Assembly (NCBI GenBank): GCA_041658205.1
Contig: JBBAAO010000002.1
Coordinates: 310,001-374,000, forward strand
DNA length: 64,000 bases
From: Bacteroidota bacterium
GTDB lineage: Bacteria > Bacteroidota > Ignavibacteria > UBA10030 > UBA8401
Direction of reading: 5' to 3'
A program made the position numbers and the translations under genes. The notes under the pieces were generated by a model, which made no database searches, had not been told where the DNA came from, and was given only the letters and a program-made list of their open reading frames with translations. Below, piece by piece: positions 24,038-32,698 of the stretch (position 1 is its first letter; each line of letters starts with the position of its first letter).

Positions 24038-24265
24038 ATGGAAAATGATTCGGCATTTAACAGCATTATGGATGGAGTTGATATTGAAACATATCTTGTC
24101 TGTAATGATCAGCAGGAAGGGAAGCGTCTTGCATTACAATTGGGGAAAGAGATGAATCTCGGTGAGGTAGATATCATGTTCGAAGAATTTGACGGATATG
24201 GAATGCGTGTCCGTCTACGAAAATATGTCTACAAACCGGGAAATACGTATCGTTGGTTAAAATGA
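24038..24265 (+). CDS. Small aminomutase dimerisation-domain-like protein
   Basis: A 75-residue protein. The stretch GKRLALQLGKEMNLGEVDIMFEEFDGYGMRVRLRKYVYKP resembles the N-terminal dimerisation domain (OAM_dimer type) of the beta subunit of lysine 5,6-aminomutase and of OraE, in which a small alpha/beta domain precedes the cobalamin-binding fold. Here it would be a free-standing subunit placed just ahead of the gene for the cobalamin domain. AGGTGATAC precedes the ATG. This homology is read by eye from memory and needs a profile search. Confidence 0.6.
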   Translation: MENDSAFNSIMDGVDIETYLVCNDQQEGKRLALQLGKEMNLGEVDIMFEEFDGYGMRVRLRKYVYKPGNTYRWLK

Positions 24266-24308
24266 TTTGCAAGTTTATTTTGAAGATCCAACGATTGGGA
24301 ACATTACT

Positions 24309-26138
24309 ATGATACTACAGACCACACAATCAAAGCATATTCTTTGTGTCCCGCTCGATCCTGTGCACGATGTTGGCATCAAATTAATCAATGCTGAATT
24401 ATCTAATCACGGTCACAAAACAGAATTACTCGCTCCCGATCTTCCAATAGAAAGCATTATCAAAAAAGCTGCGAGTGATCATTACGATTACATTTTAGTC
24501 AGTCGTACAATCGGTTACGGAATCGCTGAACTTCTTGCTCGATTTGTTGATTTGCTGGACGTTGCAGGGATTCGGGAACATTCAAAAATTGTTATCGGAG
24601 GAAAAGCGATCACACCTGAGCTAGCCGCTGAACTTGGATTCGATAAAGGGTTTGACGAACATTCTTCGATTGAAACTGTTCTCGCATATATTGAAGGAAA
24701 AACAATTGATGAGACCGAAATAAAAGCCGCAAGAATTAAACCATCCATTTCAACAAAACATTCGTACCTTTTCCATAACAAAGAAATTGAAACACTTCTC
24801 TCCACAATTGTCGATAAAACACTCCAATGGTCTGAGGGAAAAACAACTTCTGGAATACAACGCGCTCGCGTCCGAGAAGAGTTATTTCATACTCGAAATT
24901 CGATGCAACAAGAAAGCCTGCAGTCTCAATACAATATGTTGTGCGACAAGGAAATTGTTGAGGGGAATTCGCATCATCGTTTTCCTAAAGGAGTTCGTTT
25001 TGTTGACAAGCAGGAATTACAAAATCTAGAACAGATGCTGAGCGGACACACTTCTTTTCATGCTGTAAAAATGCAGCACAATCGGCGTCAACCGCTTGTG
25101 TTTAAGTTCTTGGGTAGCGGATGTCCGATTATGGACATTGTCCATGGAAAAATATGTGAACGTTGGGGTATTGATGGATTTCTTATTATCAATCCATCGT
25201 GGGAAGCCCGCTACGAAGGATTGCTGGAGGGAATGCTGACGCATGAGAATGATGGAACGATTACCTCGTTCGATAATATTCGATTAATGAAACGATGGCT
25301 CGATCCGGCAACATTATTGACTGTGAGAGCACACAGGGGATTGAACACGCCGGAAATTGCTCTACTTGCCGGAGAAGCCGGTGCGGATTTAACAAAGATC
25401 GATTTGGTGTATGGATCTTTGGGGGCCGGAACAGATCCTGAACGATTAACCGTTGATGGGATTGAAGCAATAAAAATTGCAGCTCGCTATAACATGGAGT
25501 TTGATATTCCGGGAAATGATGAATTGAGCGGTGTTCCCGCATGGAAAACTCTTGCCGGATTACTCATTAATGTGATGCTTGGGAAGAAACTTGGAGCAAA
25601 GGCCATTCTCAAACCACTTTTTTGTTACGGACCGCACATTGTGTTACATGGTCAAATGAAACTAAACTATGTAGATTTTAACGCTGCAAAGATTCTTGCT
25701 CTCAATGAAATTGTTGACTGTCCAATTTGGCCGGGCGAACCGATTGCGTTTATGACGCAAACGGAAGATCGTGTGCAGTCAGCAAATGCTACATCATATC
25801 ATGCATCGCTTGCTGCTTCGTTAGGAGTTGATGCCATCACTATTGCTTCAACAGATGAAGCATACTCACGAGGACCGATTTGTATTTCGTCCCGCATCGA
25901 CAGTATTCGTGCGGTGACAGATGCCTTCAATTTTATGGGTGACGCATATTTTTCACCAACACCGGCAATGCAAATATTTAAGGATCAATTAATTCAGAAC
26001 ATAACAGAAACATTACGTTCTGTAGCAAATGCGGATAATCTTCCGGATGCGATCAATAAAGGACTATTAGGCAATGCTGAAGATGGCGCTTATCCCGGAA
26101 AATTTGGGAAAGGGACTGTCACTTGTGTCGGAGATTGA
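24309..26138 (+). CDS. Cobalamin-binding domain fused to mutase-type TIM barrel
   Basis: A 609-residue protein. Residues ~9-135 form a B12-binding Rossmann domain: ILCVPLDPVHDVGIKLINAEL, LVSRTIGYG, then KIVIGGKAITPELAAELGFDKGF, very like the lysine 5,6-aminomutase beta subunit. Base-off ligand His20 and Gly23 are present, but the Asp of DxHxxG is displaced to -3 (D17-P-V-H20). The lysine that binds PLP in KamE/OraE, 11 residues after this His, is Leu31 here. Residues ~230-560 look like a TIM barrel of the mutase E/aminomutase alpha class (TVRAHRGLNTPEIALLAGEAGADL; ATSYHASLAASLGVDAITIASTDEA). The tail ends GKFGKGTV. TTG 24267 is an alternative start. Probably the catalytic subunit of an AdoCbl enzyme. 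Confidence 0.7.
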   Translation: MILQTTQSKHILCVPLDPVHDVGIKLINAELSNHGHKTELLAPDLPIESIIKKAASDHYDYILVSRTIGYGIAELLARFVDLLDVAGIREHSKIVIGGKAITPELAAELGFDKGFDEHSSIETVLAYIEGKTIDETEIKAARIKPSISTKHSYLFHNKEIETLLSTIVDKTLQWSEGKTTSGIQRARVREELFHTRNSMQQESLQSQYNMLCDKEIVEGNSHHRFPKGVRFVDKQELQNLEQMLSGHTSFHAVKMQHNRRQPLVFKFLGSGCPIMDIVHGKICERWGIDGFLIINPSWEARYEGLLEGMLTHENDGTITSFDNIRLMKRWLDPATLLTVRAHRGLNTPEIALLAGEAGADLTKIDLVYGSLGAGTDPERLTVDGIEAIKIAARYNMEFDIPGNDELSGVPAWKTLAGLLINVMLGKKLGAKAILKPLFCYGPHIVLHGQMKLNYVDFNAAKILALNEIVDCPIWPGEPIAFMTQTEDRVQSANATSYHASLAASLGVDAITIASTDEAYSRGPICISSRIDSIRAVTDAFNFMGDAYFSPTPAMQIFKDQLIQNITETLRSVANADNLPDAINKGLLGNAEDGAYPGKFGKGTVTCVGD

Positions 26139-27177
26139 TCCAACATATCCACATCAGAAAAAGATGGTGATTGGTATTGCCGGTACAGCAAAAAATACCG
26201 GAAAGACGACGACACTCAATTGTTTATTGAAAGAAGCTTCATACAGAAATATCTCCATCGCAGTCACAAGTATCGGATTTGATGGAGAAGATATAGACAA
26301 TGTTACCTTTCTTCCCAAACCACGCATCACCGTTTACCCAAACTTCATTATCACTACATCTCAACAATGTTTGCAGAGTTCAACTGCGGTAGTCGATGTT
26401 CTTCAACATACGGGAATGTATACACCACTCGGTGAAATAGTAATTTTGCGAGTAATGAAAGAAGGTCGTATTGTGATTGCGGGTCCAAGCAATACGAAAG
26501 AATTACGGGTTGTTGTTGAAAAAATGAAGTCCTATAACCCTCACTATGTCTTTATCGATGGTTCACTGAACCGCATTGCGCCAATGACAGTTGTGGATTC
26601 GATCATTTTTACCACTGGCGGTGCACGCTCTACTGATATTTCTACTCTTTGCAGTGAAATGCAGGTGATAGAATCTTTCTTCCATCTTCCAGTTACTGAT
26701 ATTAATGTACATACCGCTTCGAATGTGGTTGCAATACCATTATTACTCGAGAAGCAAGAGGTGGAAGCATTTCAGTTACAACAAAAGGAGAATAAAACAA
26801 CGCTTTATATTTCGAAGCTCATATCATCGTCAGCACTGGAACATTTAACTGAATATTGTGTAAAGGGTTCAATCATGTTTCAAAACATCATATTTCCCGA
26901 TCCATTTTCAATGTTGATTCAAGAAAATATCTTTCAAACATATGAGTGTATTTCTCATCTTAAAAAATCTAATGTATCTGTTTTACTTCTTCATGTCCCT
27001 ACGCTGTCTTGTATAATCGCCAATCCATTTTATCCTCAGTATAACAGTAACATATATTATGAACGATATCTTCACAGTGTTGAACTACTTGAACGGCTTC
27101 AATTATCTTGTTCTGCTCCAGTGTTCAATGCAAAAGAGACAAAATCTTCAATCATATTTGACACTTGCTTACAATAG
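26125..27177 (+). CDS. KamB-like P-loop ATPase, putative mutase reactivase
   Basis: A 350-residue protein with Walker A GTAKNTGKT at residues 20-28, followed by ITSIGFDGEDID-like and CLQSSTAVVDVLQHTGMYTPLGEIVILR segments that I associate with KamB, the ATPase component of the lysine 5,6-aminomutase reactivase. A HYVFIDGSLNRIAP segment near 157 is a Walker-B-like DG(S/A). The C-terminal half (about 230-350) has LLLHVPTLSCIIANPFYPQYN, also KamB-like. Reactivases exchange damaged cobalamin in AdoCbl mutases, which fits its place as last gene after the B12 protein. No KamC partner is in the window. GTG 26125 (AGGG ten bases upstream) overlaps the previous gene by 14 bases; ATG 26164 is possible. 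Confidence 0.65.
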   Translation: MSEIDPTYPHQKKMVIGIAGTAKNTGKTTTLNCLLKEASYRNISIAVTSIGFDGEDIDNVTFLPKPRITVYPNFIITTSQQCLQSSTAVVDVLQHTGMYTPLGEIVILRVMKEGRIVIAGPSNTKELRVVVEKMKSYNPHYVFIDGSLNRIAPMTVVDSIIFTTGGARSTDISTLCSEMQVIESFFHLPVTDINVHTASNVVAIPLLLEKQEVEAFQLQQKENKTTLYISKLISSSALEHLTEYCVKGSIMFQNIIFPDPFSMLIQENIFQTYECISHLKKSNVSVLLLHVPTLSCIIANPFYPQYNSNIYYERYLHSVELLERLQLSCSAPVFNAKETKSSIIFDTCLQ

Positions 27178-27296
27178 AAAACAACGCTTTCTTCTTTTTC
27201 CGAAATCTCCACTTTACCAATTCAAGTTGAATATGATATGCATAAAGAATAAAAGAATTGTATTTTATTTCAACAATAATTGGGAATAAGGAAATG

Positions 27297-28199
27297 ATGA
27301 AATATGTCTGGTGGTGCTGTGGTTCTATACTCTTTTTTTCTGCAATGATTGCTCAACCGCTGACAGAACGATATAATTATCTTGGTGAAATATTAATACC
27401 GCAATTTTCTTCAGCACCATTTCCTCACGCCAACAGGGTAAATGGCCATACATACAATAAATTGACATTTTCTGCAGACCAGCATTATAGCGATAGTAGC
27501 GTAGCTATTTTTATTCCAAAAGGATTCAATCAAACAAAACGTATCAACCTCGTTATCTATTTTCATGGCTGGTATAATTCTATCGATAGTGCCTGTGCTC
27601 AATTCAGATTGATTGAACAATTCTCAGAAAGCAAAAAGAACGCACTATTTGTCTTTCCGGAGGGGCCAAAATATTCTCCCGACTCATTTGGTGGAAGGAT
27701 GGAGGAGAAAGATGGATTGAAAAATCTTGTTAATGATGTTTTAAACTTTCTCAAAAAAGAAAAGAAGATCACGTCTGGACAAGTTGGAAGCATTATCCTT
27801 GCCGGACATAGCGGCGCGTTTCGTGTGATGGCATTTTGTCTTATGCGGGGCGGCTTAACCAAAAATATTTCCGATGTGATGTTATTTGATGCCCTGTATG
27901 CACAAACAGAAAAGTATTCACATTGGATCGACAACAATAGAGGACGTATCATTAATATCTATACAGATGACGGTGGGACGAAAAATGAATCGGAAAGCCT
28001 TATGGCGGACTTAGACGGATGGAATATTTCATATTTCAAAACCGAAGAGACTGCGCTAAAATATAATGACCTAAAAAATAATCGATTGATCTTTATTCAT
28101 TCCGATTTGACGCACAACGGAGTGATAGCAGCAAGAAATCAATTTCGGGAATTTTTACAATCGAGTGGATTAAAGAATATCAAATATCAAACAAAATAA
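27297..28199 (+). CDS. Secreted alpha/beta-hydrolase
   Basis: A 300-residue protein with a signal peptide (MKYVWWCCGSILFFSAMIA). The fold is indicated by INLVIYFHGWYN near residue 82 (HG oxyanion region), ALFVFPEGPKYSP near 117, and the nucleophile elbow ILAGHSGAFRVM near 163 (G-H-S-G); a late IHSDLTHNGV near 265 may hold the catalytic His. It is probably an esterase or polysaccharide/PHB-depolymerase-like hydrolase in the periplasm or outside the cell. AAGGAA precedes two adjacent ATGs (27294, 27297). It follows the B12 operon after 119 bases and need not belong to it. Confidence 0.7.
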   Translation: MKYVWWCCGSILFFSAMIAQPLTERYNYLGEILIPQFSSAPFPHANRVNGHTYNKLTFSADQHYSDSSVAIFIPKGFNQTKRINLVIYFHGWYNSIDSACAQFRLIEQFSESKKNALFVFPEGPKYSPDSFGGRMEEKDGLKNLVNDVLNFLKKEKKITSGQVGSIILAGHSGAFRVMAFCLMRGGLTKNISDVMLFDALYAQTEKYSHWIDNNRGRIINIYTDDGGTKNESESLMADLDGWNISYFKTEETALKYNDLKNNRLIFIHSDLTHNGVIAARNQFREFLQSSGLKNIKYQTK

Positions 28200-28253
28200 A
28201 AATCATTTTCAACGCTAATACTAGAAATGTTGTTATATACAGATGAATTTTAA

Positions 28254-28745
28254 TTAGAAAAGAAAATGTACGGTCGCTCCGAATCCTACGCTGATGGAAT
28301 TGTCCTTGTAAAACGTAGGATAATACAACGTACCGGAAACACGTAAGCGGTTATCAAAAACGCCTGAGACCGGAGCAGCTGCGCCCATCGCCAGGCCAAA
28401 GACGAATTCTGACGTTCTTTTTTCACGAATCGTGTTGAGTTCATCCCCTTCGTTGAATGTGCCAAAAGCGGGACCAACATAAATTTTATAATTATGTTGA
28501 TTGTGTAAATGAAACTGAACCTCACACCCAAACGAAGAAAAGCTTGAACTACTTGTTTGAAAAATTCCGCCTGTAAATTGAAAATTTATCTGCTGTGTCG
28601 GTTCAATTCCAAATGTTAACCCTAATCCGGAAACACGACTGGCACTGAATCCAAAATATTTTTTATATGCGGATGAATCTGTCTCTTGAGCCGCAGCAAC
28701 AGTGATGGAAAACAGGACGAGTGATAATAGAACAGCGGATTTCAT
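28254..28745 (-). CDS. Small outer-membrane beta-barrel-like secreted protein
   Basis: A 163-residue protein with a signal peptide ending at AAAQ near residue 19. The rest alternates hydrophobic and polar residues in short strands (GLGLTFGIEP, FGCEVQFHLHN, YKIYVGPAFGTF, SVGFGATVHFLF) and ends in Phe, as outer-membrane barrels do. At this length it would make about eight strands. Function unknown. It is convergent with the hydrolase and divergent from the QueF-like gene. Confidence 0.6.
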   Translation of the reverse strand: MKSAVLLSLVLFSITVAAAQETDSSAYKKYFGFSASRVSGLGLTFGIEPTQQINFQFTGGIFQTSSSSFSSFGCEVQFHLHNQHNYKIYVGPAFGTFNEGDELNTIREKRTSEFVFGLAMGAAAPVSGVFDNRLRVSGTLYYPTFYKDNSISVGFGATVHFLF

Positions 28746-28891
28746 GATATTCCTTCAGAATGATTGCTGTCAATATAGCATATTTTTTAAATGGAAAGAA
28801 AGCGGTTACACCATAGTTGTTTATCGCTATCCTCTTTGGTACATTCTCACACCGATGAAGGTTAAAATAGATACTGTCACATATTCATTGT

Positions 28892-29314
28892 ATGATAAAG
28901 CGTATGAAAAAACTCACGTCAAAAACAGATACCAAAAAGCTCTCGTTACTAGGAAACAATTCCCTGCCTCAGAAGAAACTGGAAGTATTTCCTAACCACC
29001 ATGCTGATCGCAATTATACGATTTCTCTTGAAACGGACGAATTTACAACGCTCGGTCCGGTTAACCGCCAACCTGATTTTGCAACACTGCGGATAAAATA
29101 CGTTCCGGATAAGTTTATTTTAGAATCAAAATCATTAAAATTATATCTTCAGACTTTTCGGAATGAAGAGACCTTTTATGAACATGTCGTCAACGTGATC
29201 CTTGACGATCTTGTTGCTGTTCTCAAACCGCGCCAATGTACAGTAACTGCTGCGTATGCTGTTCGTGGTGGAATTGCCATGACCGTTGAAACTGAATATT
29301 TTAAAAAATTATGA
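28892..29314 (+). CDS. QueF-like T-fold protein lacking the catalytic Cys and His
   Basis: A 140-residue homologue of preQ0 reductase QueF, which reduces 7-cyano-7-deazaguanine in queuosine synthesis. Shared parts are clear: LSLLGN, FPNHHADRNYTI, EFTTL, QPDFATLRIKYVPDKFILESKSLKLYLQTFRN, and VRGGIAM. However, the catalytic Cys of FTSLCPKTGQPD is Gly (FTTLGPVNRQPD; codon GGT), and the catalytic His of GDFHE is Tyr (TFYE). The substrate-binding Glu (ESKS) and the QPD Asp remain. Thioimide chemistry should be impossible, so it is probably repurposed or binds a deazaguanine without reducing it. ATG 28904 is an alternative start. Its stop overlaps the next ATG. Confidence 0.75.
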   Translation: MIKRMKKLTSKTDTKKLSLLGNNSLPQKKLEVFPNHHADRNYTISLETDEFTTLGPVNRQPDFATLRIKYVPDKFILESKSLKLYLQTFRNEETFYEHVVNVILDDLVAVLKPRQCTVTAAYAVRGGIAMTVETEYFKKL

Positions 29315-29628
29315 GCCTCGAATTATTTCTCCCGTTTATCAGCATGGTGTTTAAGGGAATCCTCTATTACGCCGCTTTGAAGATTCAAAAGTTAGAGGCA
29401 CGGTTATTGACATGTGCGTTGTGTGGAGGAGCTTCATTGCTAGCCAGTTACATTCCGTTTCCTATCATGTTGCAATTTGCATTAACCATCGCAATTGCTG
29501 CTTACTTTATTGTGAAGAATTCGGATGCCGATCTCTACCCGAACGGCGTCGGAATTCCGTTGGCGGTTGAGATCGTTGGAGCATTTGCGTTGAGTTATGT
29601 TGTTGTGCCGTTATTAGAACTGATCTAG
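29311..29628 (+). CDS. Small integral membrane protein next to QueF-like gene
   Basis: A 105-residue protein made almost entirely of three to four hydrophobic helices (about residues 5-24, 31-50, 53-69 and 84-105) with short charged loops. I do not recognise a family. Its ATG overlaps the QueF-like stop (ATGA), so the two are translated together and may act together, for example in uptake of a purine-like compound; that is inference from overlap only. Confidence 0.65.
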   Translation: MSLELFLPFISMVFKGILYYAALKIQKLEARLLTCALCGGASLLASYIPFPIMLQFALTIAIAAYFIVKNSDADLYPNGVGIPLAVEIVGAFALSYVVVPLLELI

Positions 29629-29667
29629 AAAAGATTCACAACCATTTGTTGCTTCATGGAGGCTATC

Positions 29668-30210
29668 ATGAAATCATGTGGTGCAATTCTGCTGTTCGTA
29701 CTTTCAGTGTTGTTCTTTGGTTGCCCAGCACGTTCACTTCATCCCTTGTTTAAGGAAAAAGAAGCTGTGTTTCTTCCATCCCTGCTCGGAACATGGGTAG
29801 AACATGATGATCTATACACATTTGAACAAGCGGAAGGGAAACGATACAAACTTGTTATCCGATCTCGCACTGAGAAAGACTCTTCAGTGTTTGTCGTCTG
29901 GTCAGGAAAAATAGGTTCCTCCTGGTATTTAGATTCGTATCCGATGCATAGTGCTCAGGAACATCATTATGTGTCGGTCCATGTATTTACCAAAATGATA
30001 TTGAACGGTGATACGCTTCGAATTGCAACGCTCGAAGCCGATTGGCTCTCCAAAATGAGTTCTGCCAAAAAACTTGAAGTCGCGCATGTGCAACGCGAGA
30101 ATGAAATTATTCTTACCGCACCAACTCATGAATTGCAGAAATTTTTAACTTCGATTGGCGACAATCAGGAAGCATTTCCAAATCCTGACGCACTTGTTCG
30201 ATTGCGGTGA
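29668..30210 (+). CDS. Putative lipoprotein of unknown function
   Basis: A 180-residue protein with a lipoprotein signal: hydrophobic stretch then LSVLFFGCPA, giving lipidated Cys near residue 19. The mature part starts ARSLHPLFKEKEAVFLPSLLGTW and is beta-rich, somewhat like lipocalin-type small lipoproteins. GGAGG at 29658-29662 is spaced for ATG 29668; the ATG at 29656 overlaps that site and is rejected. No family is recognised. Confidence 0.65.
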   Translation: MKSCGAILLFVLSVLFFGCPARSLHPLFKEKEAVFLPSLLGTWVEHDDLYTFEQAEGKRYKLVIRSRTEKDSSVFVVWSGKIGSSWYLDSYPMHSAQEHHYVSVHVFTKMILNGDTLRIATLEADWLSKMSSAKKLEVAHVQRENEIILTAPTHELQKFLTSIGDNQEAFPNPDALVRLR

Positions 30211-30251
30211 AAAACAAAGTAGCAACAATCCCCGGTAAAGGGAAGAAGGAA

Positions 30252-30277
30252 TTGCCCGCCAAAAAACTAGCGGGCAA
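30252..30277. terminator. Hairpin between convergent genes
   Basis: TTGCCCGC (30252-30259) pairs with GCGGGCAA (30270-30277) with a 10-base loop. It lies between the lipoprotein stop and the stop of the T9SS protein. There is no strong T-run on either side, so it may be a weak bidirectional terminator. Confidence 0.5.
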
Positions 30278-30296
30278 ACTAACCGACCGGACATTA

Positions 30297-32549
30297 CTAT
30301 TTTATTAGAAGTAGTTTCTTCGAAGTGCTATAACTCCCCGCTTTGAGTGTATAAATGTACACACCAGTTGAAAGTTTCGACCCGTCAAACTGTGCAGAAT
30401 GAAATCCTTCCTGCTGCTCTTCATTGAATAGAACCGCTACTTCACGTCCCAATACGTCGTAGACTTTCAATGTTGTGAATCCAGAGGCAGGAATGGAGTA
30501 CCGTATTGTTGTGGATGGATTGAACGGGTTTGGATAGTTTTGATATAATTCATACAGGGTAGCACGTGTTGGCTCTTGAAAAGAAAAAGATGTCGGTTTT
30601 GACAATGTCGTAAATCCAAAAATACCGTCAATAAAAGTTACGACATAGACTGCATCACCAACAGCACTGAGAAAATTAATTCCCATTTTTTTTAAGCCGG
30701 TATAATTCCAGTTTGTACCGTTATTGCTCGAAAAAAATATCCCCTGATTGATACCACTGCCAAAGAACGATCCCCACAAAACACCGGATTGGTCTACGGT
30801 CAATTTTTGTGCAAAAGGAGAGGTGCCGAGACCGGTGGGAAGGGGAATTTCTTTCCAATTGACGCCGTCATACTTCCAGATTTTATAGGACCCTGATAAT
30901 GTACGAACAATGACATTCCCATTCGGATCACTAAACAATCTCGCTTCGGCGGTAGAAAGGGTGCTGGTATTAATGACGTGCCACACAGAATCACCGTCAG
31001 CTCGTTGATACATAACGAATGTATATGTAGGAAATGAACCGGCCCTTCTTCCTATATACGTAACCCCTTTTTTATTATTAAGACTGACATCGGCGATGTA
31101 TTCATCCGTTTTCAAACCCAAGCCTACTGTATCAATCTTCCAAGGCTTTCCGTTTTTCTTTGAATATACTCTGGCGTTACCACCAAGATATTGAACACCT
31201 TGTTTGTCCACAAAAAAATCAAATGATTGCGTACCGGACTTTATTCCCAATGCAGCAAATCCGGCGGTATCCGGAATCCATGTATCGCCATGATCGGTCG
31301 ACTTGACAGTATAAAATATCGATGTGGATGGACCGGTTTTGAAAGGAAGATTCGAATAAACATTTCCTGCAGAATCTGAAGTTAATACATTGACTCCCCA
31401 AATAAATCCTTGTTTGGGAAATACTTTTTTCCACGTAGAATCACCTGAGGCAACCCGATAAATGCCTAGATTGGTTGAAATAAAATAATAATTCCCTCCC
31501 TTTACCACGCCAGTGTAGAAATTATGTGCAGGCACTTGTAAAGCATTTAGTGAATGTTTCCAGGTTGCGCCGGAGTCCGTACTTTGAAACATTCCATATT
31601 TCGTAGCAGCATAGAGAATTGAATCGCCGCTGATAGAATTGATTATCTTAGAATTCGAAGGTAAATATGCCAGTGCTGCAATGGAATCTCCGATAGATAT
31701 CCAAGGGGGAGTAAGATTTGAAAGTCTATAAGCTTGTGATCCCGTGCCAACGGCATAAACATTTCCCAATAGATCATCTCCAAACGATGCGATTGTTTCA
31801 GTAATTCCCGTTGATGTGTTGTTCCAATGTAAACCACCGTCGGTAGACATCCATACTCTGCTGGCAGCGGCAGTGGTGGAGATAAACATTCTTCCTCTTC
31901 TGTCGACAAAGATCGCCTGGGGAAAACCAGTAGTTTTAAAGGATGTGTCCTTACGCCAAATATTAGAATCGGGATGTTGGGAATATAAATTTCGGCTTTG
32001 TGTTATCACCCAACCGTAATTATTTGTATCGACCGTTACATCTTGAACATATTGCGTACCGATATTTATTGTATCAATCTTCCAAGTTTTTGCTGTATCC
32101 CAACTGGCATACACTTTTCCTTGATTTAAAATGTATACTGCATCACCGATGATTTTTTGAACACTGGAAAAACCTGTTGCTGCAAGCGTTTTAGCATCTT
32201 TCCAACCGAGTTTTGGATCGTGAGATATACCCATAACTGTTCCGTTAGATAGATGTATTAAAATTATTGAGATATCGTTATTTTTAAACCTCGCACAATC
32301 AATTCTCGTTTCCGGCGGTGCGTCAAATTCGTACTCAGTCCTGAAGGGGCTAAGATTAATTACGAGTAATTTTTTGGCCGTATAAGTAAGCACCCTACCT
32401 GACTGTCGGTCTGGCGAATGACTCACCGATGACTGATTTTCGCCGAGCAAAAATCGACTGGCCATGTCAAAATCAGAATGTTGGGATAATGCTTTTTGTG
32501 AATAAATAAATAACAGCATAACAGAACAGAAACAAAACAACCTTTGCAT
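30297..32549 (-). CDS. T9SS-secreted BNR/photosystem-assembly-like repeat protein
   Basis: A 750-residue secreted protein. A signal peptide (MQRLFCFCSVMLLFIYSQKALSQ) precedes repeats with BNR/sortilin-like Asp-box patterns such as STDGGLHW, STDSGATW, STDHGDTW and SSNNGTNW, which form beta-propellers. The last ~85 residues are a T9SS type A sorting domain: YQNYPNPFNPSTTI, then LKVYDVLGREV, and a terminal SKKLLLIK. It should be exported and released or attached at the cell surface. AGGAGG with four bases before the ATG at 32549 fixes the start; the frame is open further upstream. Confidence 0.85.
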   Translation of the reverse strand: MQRLFCFCSVMLLFIYSQKALSQHSDFDMASRFLLGENQSSVSHSPDRQSGRVLTYTAKKLLVINLSPFRTEYEFDAPPETRIDCARFKNNDISIILIHLSNGTVMGISHDPKLGWKDAKTLAATGFSSVQKIIGDAVYILNQGKVYASWDTAKTWKIDTINIGTQYVQDVTVDTNNYGWVITQSRNLYSQHPDSNIWRKDTSFKTTGFPQAIFVDRRGRMFISTTAAASRVWMSTDGGLHWNNTSTGITETIASFGDDLLGNVYAVGTGSQAYRLSNLTPPWISIGDSIAALAYLPSNSKIINSISGDSILYAATKYGMFQSTDSGATWKHSLNALQVPAHNFYTGVVKGGNYYFISTNLGIYRVASGDSTWKKVFPKQGFIWGVNVLTSDSAGNVYSNLPFKTGPSTSIFYTVKSTDHGDTWIPDTAGFAALGIKSGTQSFDFFVDKQGVQYLGGNARVYSKKNGKPWKIDTVGLGLKTDEYIADVSLNNKKGVTYIGRRAGSFPTYTFVMYQRADGDSVWHVINTSTLSTAEARLFSDPNGNVIVRTLSGSYKIWKYDGVNWKEIPLPTGLGTSPFAQKLTVDQSGVLWGSFFGSGINQGIFFSSNNGTNWNYTGLKKMGINFLSAVGDAVYVVTFIDGIFGFTTLSKPTSFSFQEPTRATLYELYQNYPNPFNPSTTIRYSIPASGFTTLKVYDVLGREVAVLFNEEQQEGFHSAQFDGSKLSTGVYIYTLKAGSYSTSKKLLLIK

Positions 32550-32698
32550 AAAACCTCCTGGATAACAGTGTAAATGCCAATACTGTTGACATGATAAATA
32601 TTTGACAAAAATCAATTCTGTGCATTCAAACTTGTTTTACTACCAGTTTCTTTATTTTACTTTATCCTGGCGAGTGATACTGATATAATGCACTGATA

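Noticed and set aside
20370..27177. The operon as a complete lysine fermentation cluster (kamA, kamD, kamE, kdd, kce, kal)
   Set aside because: No radical SAM lysine 2,3-aminomutase, Kdd, Kce or Kal-like protein is visible; only the mutase and reactivase resemble that system.
32550..32660. Third copy of the ECF promoter motif upstream of the BNR-repeat T9SS gene
   Set aside because: The best alignment (from about 32590) matches only about half of the positions, mainly A/T, and lacks the TAAAC and AACTTTC blocks.
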